Shown: positions 28,601 to 34,600 of the stretch, piece by piece
How the letters are laid out: each line of letters opens with the position of its first letter
Numbering within the stretch: position 1 is the first letter of the stretch
NCBI RefSeq assembly: GCF_003797185.1
Contig: NZ_RKMH01000007.1
Location: 216,596-280,595 of the forward strand
From: Gordonia oryzae
Lineage (GTDB): Bacteria > Actinomycetota > Actinomycetes > Mycobacteriales > Mycobacteriaceae
Length of the DNA stretch: 64,000 bases
Direction of reading: 5' to 3'
Made by a program: the position numbers and the translations under genes
The notes under the pieces: model-generated
Seen by the model: the letters and a program-made list of their open reading frames with translations, nothing else
Database searches by the model: none
What the model was told of the DNA's origin: nothing

Positions 28601-31600
28601 GGTCAGCGATCGGATCGGATCGCTGACCGCCACATGCCCGGGACGGCGGGCGGCAGCCTCGGCAAAGATCTCCGAGAGCAGGACCGCAGGGGCACCGGGC
28701 GCGGTTCCCACCGGTGTCAACGCGATCGCCTCGCCACGCGACAGCAGCGGCGCGTCGCCGACCGCCGTCTCGGGTCGGGCCACGAGGTGCCCGAGCAGGT
28801 CCACGAACCGGGACATCATGGTCTCGACAGTGGGCGCGTCGAAGAGGTCGGTGGCGTAGTTCGCCCGTCCGGTCCACGCCCCCGTGCGTCCGGCGCGCAC
28901 ACCGACCGTCAGATCGACCTTCGCGGAGGTCTCCTCGATCTCCACGACGCCGACGGCGAGGTCGTCGAGGTCGGCAACCATAGCCGCCGGGTCAACGGGA
29001 TTCTGCTCCACCGTCAGCAAGACCTGCGTCAGTGGCGCGAAAGCTTCCGAGCGCGTCGGCGACACGGCGTCGACGACGGTCTCGAATGGCACGTCGGCAT
29101 GGGCGAACGCGTCGAGGTCGGTCGTGCGGACCGCGTCGAGGAAGTCGGCGAAGGTGGCGGCACCGTCGACCGCGGTCCGCAGGACGAGGGTGTTGACGAA
29201 CATGCCGACGAGCGAGTCGAGAGCCTGATCTCCCCGGCCCGAGATCGGGGTACCGATCGCGATGTCATCGGTGGCGGCCAGCCGTGACAACAGCACCGCC
29301 AGCGCGGCATGGATGACCATGAACTCGCTGATACCGCGGGTCGCGGCGAGCACGCGCACCGACTCCGCAGTGCCGGCAGGGATCTCGAAGCCGACCTCGG
29401 CGCCACGCATCGAGGCGACGGCCGGTCGTGGGTGCGTGGTCGGCAGGTTCAGCACATCCGGTAGACCCGCCAGCCGGTCGGTCCAATACGCCAATTGCGC
29501 CGACACCACCGACCCTGGGTCGGTGGCCGAGCCGAGCACCTCCCGCTGCCACAGTGCCACGTCGGCGAATTGCACTGCCAGTTCCGCGAATTGCGGTGTG
29601 CGACCACGTGAGCGGGCATGGTAGGCGGTCACCACATCGGTGACCAACGGGCGCATCGACTCGCCGTCGCCGGCAATGTGGTGCACCACGATGAGCACGA
29701 TGTGTTCGAGATCCTCGACGCGGCGAATCCGGACCCGGATGGGATGGTGGGCGGTGACGTCGAATCCTGCTGCCGCAGCGGCGAACAGCTCGGACTCGTC
29801 GTCAACGACCGCCCAGTCCAGCAGCGAGCCCGTCAACGATCGGTCGGTCACGACCTGGCACGGCGCGCCCTCGACGGACCCGAAGGTGGTGCGCAACACC
29901 TCGTGGCGGTCGATCACGTCGACCATGGCCGCGCGCAGCGCCGACAGGTCGAGTTTGCCGGAAAGGCGCAGAGCGATCGGGATGTTGTAGGCACCCGAGT
30001 AAGTGTCGAACTGGTTGATGAACCAGATCCGCTGCTGCGCGTAGGACAGGGGGATGCGCTCCGGGCGTGGGTGATGCGCGCGCACCGGGGCAAGCCCGGC
30101 ACCGCGGCCGACCACCCGGCGTGCGAGATCGGCGACCGTCGGTGCGTCGAAGAGATCGCGGACGGCGATCTCGACGCCCAGTGCCGCACCCGCACGGGCG
30201 GCGACGCGCATGGCGGCCAACGAATTTCCGCCGATGTCGAAGAACGAGTCGGTCACCGACACCTGGTCCACGCCGAGCACCTCGGCGACGACGGCGGCGA
30301 TGGCCGACTCCGCGGGCGTGGACGGCGCGACGACCTCGGTATGCGTCGCTGGCGCCGGATCGGGCAGCGCTCGGCGGTCGATCTTGCCCGCACTGTTGCG
30401 GGGCATGGCCTCGAGTACCACCCAGACCGACGGGCGCAGGTGCGCGAGCAGCCGGTCGGCCACCGCCTCGGCGATGACCTCGGTGCGAAGCGTGTGGCCA
30501 GGGTGACCGACCACGTAGGCAACCAGTACGTCCCCGGCCACCGACGATCTGACGTCGGCTGCTGCGGCGATGACGCCGGGAACCGACGACACCACCGACT
30601 CGATCTCGCCGAGTTCGATCCGTTGCCCGTGTAGTTTGACCTGGAAATCGGCGCGCCCCAGGTACTCGATCTCACCATCGGTGGTCCATCGGGCCAGGTC
30701 CCCGGTGCGATAGAGGCGCTGTCCCGGCGCACCGGACAGGTCCGGACCGCAGGGATCGGCGATGAATCGTTCCGCGGTCAGCGCTGAGCTGCGGGCGTAA
30801 CCACGGGCCATCTGGGGGCCGGCGAGATAGAGTTCGCCGGGCACGCCCGGCGGGACCGGACGCAGACGTCGGTCAAGGATTCGGGCCAGCACACCCAAGG
30901 CAGGCCGGCCGATAGTGACGGTCTCGCCCGGCTCGGTGAACGTCGCGATCGTCGTGTCGACCGTCATCTCGGTGGGCCCGTATTGGTTGATCATCGTCGC
31001 GTGCGGCGCCACGGCGAGCGTGTGCTGCGTCAACGCGGGAGTCAATGACTCACCACCGGTATAGATCCGGCGCACCGTCGACAGCGCCGCGGACGCATCC
31101 GAGACCTCGTCGAGGAATACCGAGAGCATCGACGGGACGAACTGCACCATCGTGATGTCGTACTCGGCGAGACTGCGGGCCAGAGCGGCGGGTTCGCGAT
31201 GGTCGTCCACACCCGCCACGACGGCCTGTGCGCCGACGGTCAACGGCCAGAACAACTCCCACACCGATGCATCGAAGGTGAATGGGGTCTTGACGAGGAC
31301 GCGCTCGCTCTGCGGTTCGGTGCCCGCGGGGGTGAACCAGGTGAGCAGAGCAAGGAGTGCCTCGTGGGAGACGGTGACGCCCTTGGGTTGTCCGGTCGAC
31401 CCGGAGGTGAACAGCGTGTATGCGGCGTGACCGGGCCGCAGGGCAGCGAGCCGATCCCGGTCGGTCACCGGGCGGCCGTCCACGCGCTCGAGCTCGGTCA
31501 GATCGACGATGGTGACCGGCAGGCGATCAGCCGCGGCGTCGAAGACACCGGAGGCCTCGGAGACCGTCAGGGCCACCGCAACCCGCGCGGTATCGAGCAC

Positions 31601-34600
31601 ATGGGTGACCACCGAGGCCGGGGCCTGCGGATCCACCGGCACGTAGTGCCCTCCGGCGACGATCACCGCGTGCACGGCCACGAACATCTCCGGCGAACGC
31701 GGAATCCCGACGGCCACAGCAACATCAGGGCCGACGCCGAGGTCGATCAACCGCCGCGCGAGAGCGTTGACCAAAGCACCGAATTCGGCGTAGGTCCAGT
31801 GTGTCGGTCCCGCCGGACTCGAATGCTCAGCACGGTTCCCGGCGTCGACGACCGCGATCCGCTCGGCGTGGGCGAGGTGGGCCACACGGAGTGGGTCGGC
31901 AACGGTGACCGCGCCGGGTCGGACGGCGCCGCCGACAGTCCACCGTTGCAGCGCAGCAGCTTCCGGCGCGGAAAGAATCGTGGCGTCGCCGACCGGTCGA
32001 GCCGGATCCCTGGTGAGCCCATCGAGCACCCGGACGAACCGCTCGGCGAACACCTCGACGGTCTCCGAATCGTAGAGGTCGGTCGCGTACACGATCGATC
32101 CCTGCCATCGGTTCGACGAGTCGGCGATACCGACGGTCAGATCGACCTTGGACGAGATCTCGGGCGGCTCGGCGGCACTGACCCGCAGCCCGCCCGCAAC
32201 GCCGAGGTCGATGCGCTGCGCGGCCAATTCGGTGATCGCAGACTGATCGAAGGACAACCACACCTGCGCCAACGGCGCATACGCCTGGGACCGGATGGGG
32301 TTCACCCGTTCGACGATCGCCTCGAACGGCAGATCGGCGTGGGCGAGCGCCTCGAGATCGATCCGTCGGGTCTGGGCCAGGAGGTCGTCGAAACTCATGT
32401 GCGGCTCGACGGTCGTCCGTAAGATCAGAGTGTTGACGAACATGCCGACCATCGGGTCGAGAACCGATTGGCCGCGGCCGGCGATCGGGGTGCCGACGGT
32501 GATGTCGTCGGTCGCCGAGAGTTGCGCGAGCACCACCGACAACGCGGCGTGGGCCACCATGAATGGAGTCAGGCCGCGTTCGCGCGCCAACACCGCCACT
32601 CGTTCGGACAGTTCGGTGGGCACGTCGAAATCGACTCGGGCGCCGCGCTGCGAGGCGATCGCCGGGCGCGGCCGATCGGTGGGTAGCTCGATCACGTCGG
32701 GGGCACCGTCGAGATGGGTTGCCCAATACGATAATTGCGCGCCGATCAGAGAATCCGGGTCGTCGGCGGCACCGAGGACCCGCTCCTGCCAGAGCGCGAC
32801 ATCGGCCATCTGGACCGGCAGCGGCGTGAATCGGGGTGCGTGGCCCTGTGAGCGCGCCTCGTACGCAGCGATCAGGTCGGCGACCAGCGGGGCCAACGAC
32901 TCACCGTCGCAAGCGATGTGGTGCATCACGAGCACCATCGCCCAGGCGGTTGGCGCCACCTGGGTCAGCCGTACCCGGACGGGTAGCTCGTCGCGCAGGT
33001 CGAATCCGGCGAGAAGCGCTGCGCGCGCCTCAGATTCGTCGCCAATGCGCCAATCAAGTGCGGCTTCGGCCGCGGTGATGTCTGCGACGTGCTGGACCGC
33101 GGCGCCCTCGGTCTCGGGGTAGGTGGTGCGGAGCACCTCGTGCCGGCGCATGACGTCGAGCAGTGCCGCACGCAGGGCATCGGTGTCGATGACGCCGTCG
33201 AGTCGCAGCACCGCCGGGATGTTGTAGGCCGGCGACACCGGGTCGAAGCGGTTGATGAACCACATCCGTTGTTGGGCAAGGGACAACGGGATCCGCTCGG
33301 GTCGGGGCACGACGGCCTCGATGGCCGGCAGGCCCGGGCGGGTGGCCTCGGCGGTGACCGCGAGTTCGCGGACCGTGGGTGCCTCGAACAGATCCCGCAC
33401 ACTCAGGTCGACCCCCAGCGTCTCCGCGGCCCGGCCGACGATCCGCGCCGCGAGCAACGAATTGCCACCGACGTCGAAGACCGAGGTCGTCACACTGATG
33501 TCGTCGACCCCGAGTACCTCCACGACGATCGCCTTCAGCGCGGTCTCGGTGGCCGTCGTGGGCGCGACGATCTCGGTGTCGGCGGCCAGATTCGGGTGCG
33601 GGAGCGCCGCGCGATCGAGCTTCCCGTTGCCGGTCAGCGGCAACGAGCCCACCTCGACGACGACATCGGGCACCATGTAGTCCGGGACCGCCCGTCCCGC
33701 GATCCGTCGTACCTGCGTGACGTCGAGGCCACTGCCGTCACCGGCAGCGCCGTACTCGTCCTCCTCCGCGACGACGTATCCAACGAGGATCTCACCGCGC
33801 CCGGGGAGGTCGATCACGCGAGCGGCCGCGGCGCTGACCCTCTCGGCGCCCAGCAGGGCTGCTTCGATCTCGCCGTACTCGATGCGGAATCCGCGCAACT
33901 GCACCTGGTCGTCGCCACGTCCGAGGTACTCGATGTCCTCTCCGACGCGACGCGCGAGGTCACCGGTCCGGTACATCCGTGACCCGTCCGCAGCGAACGG
34001 GTTGGCGACGAAGCGGGTCGCACTCAACGACGGCCGCTTGCGGTACGCCTGAGCGAGTTGTGTTCCGGTGACGTACATTTCACCGACGACGCCCTCGGGC
34101 ACCGGCCGCAGCCGGCCGTCCAGGATGTGGATGTCGAGCGAGGAGAGCGGGCGCCCGATGAAGGAAGCGTCATCGGCGGCGACGTCGTCGCGGTCCAGCG
34201 GCCGGTAGCTGACATGCACCGTCGTCTCGGTGATGCCGTACATGTTCACCAGTTGCGCGTGATCGGCGGGGTTGTCGTCGAACCACCGGCGGACCTGCTC
34301 GAAACTCAGTGCCTCGCCACCGAAGACGACATAGCGCAGCGACAGGTCCATCGGCGTGCGGCGACGCTGCGCAACCAGCTGGTAGAACGCCGACGGCGTC
34401 TGGTTGAGGACGGTGATCCGCTGCGCAGCCAGCAATTCGAGGAACTTTCCGGGGTCACGGGAGACGTCGCGGTCGACGATCACCAGCCGCGCTCCGGTGG
34501 TCAGGGGGCCCCAGATTTCCCACACCGAGAAATCGAACGCGTACGAGTGGAACAGCGTCCACACATCGTTGTGGTCGAAGGAGAAGTCGTCCGCGGCCGC

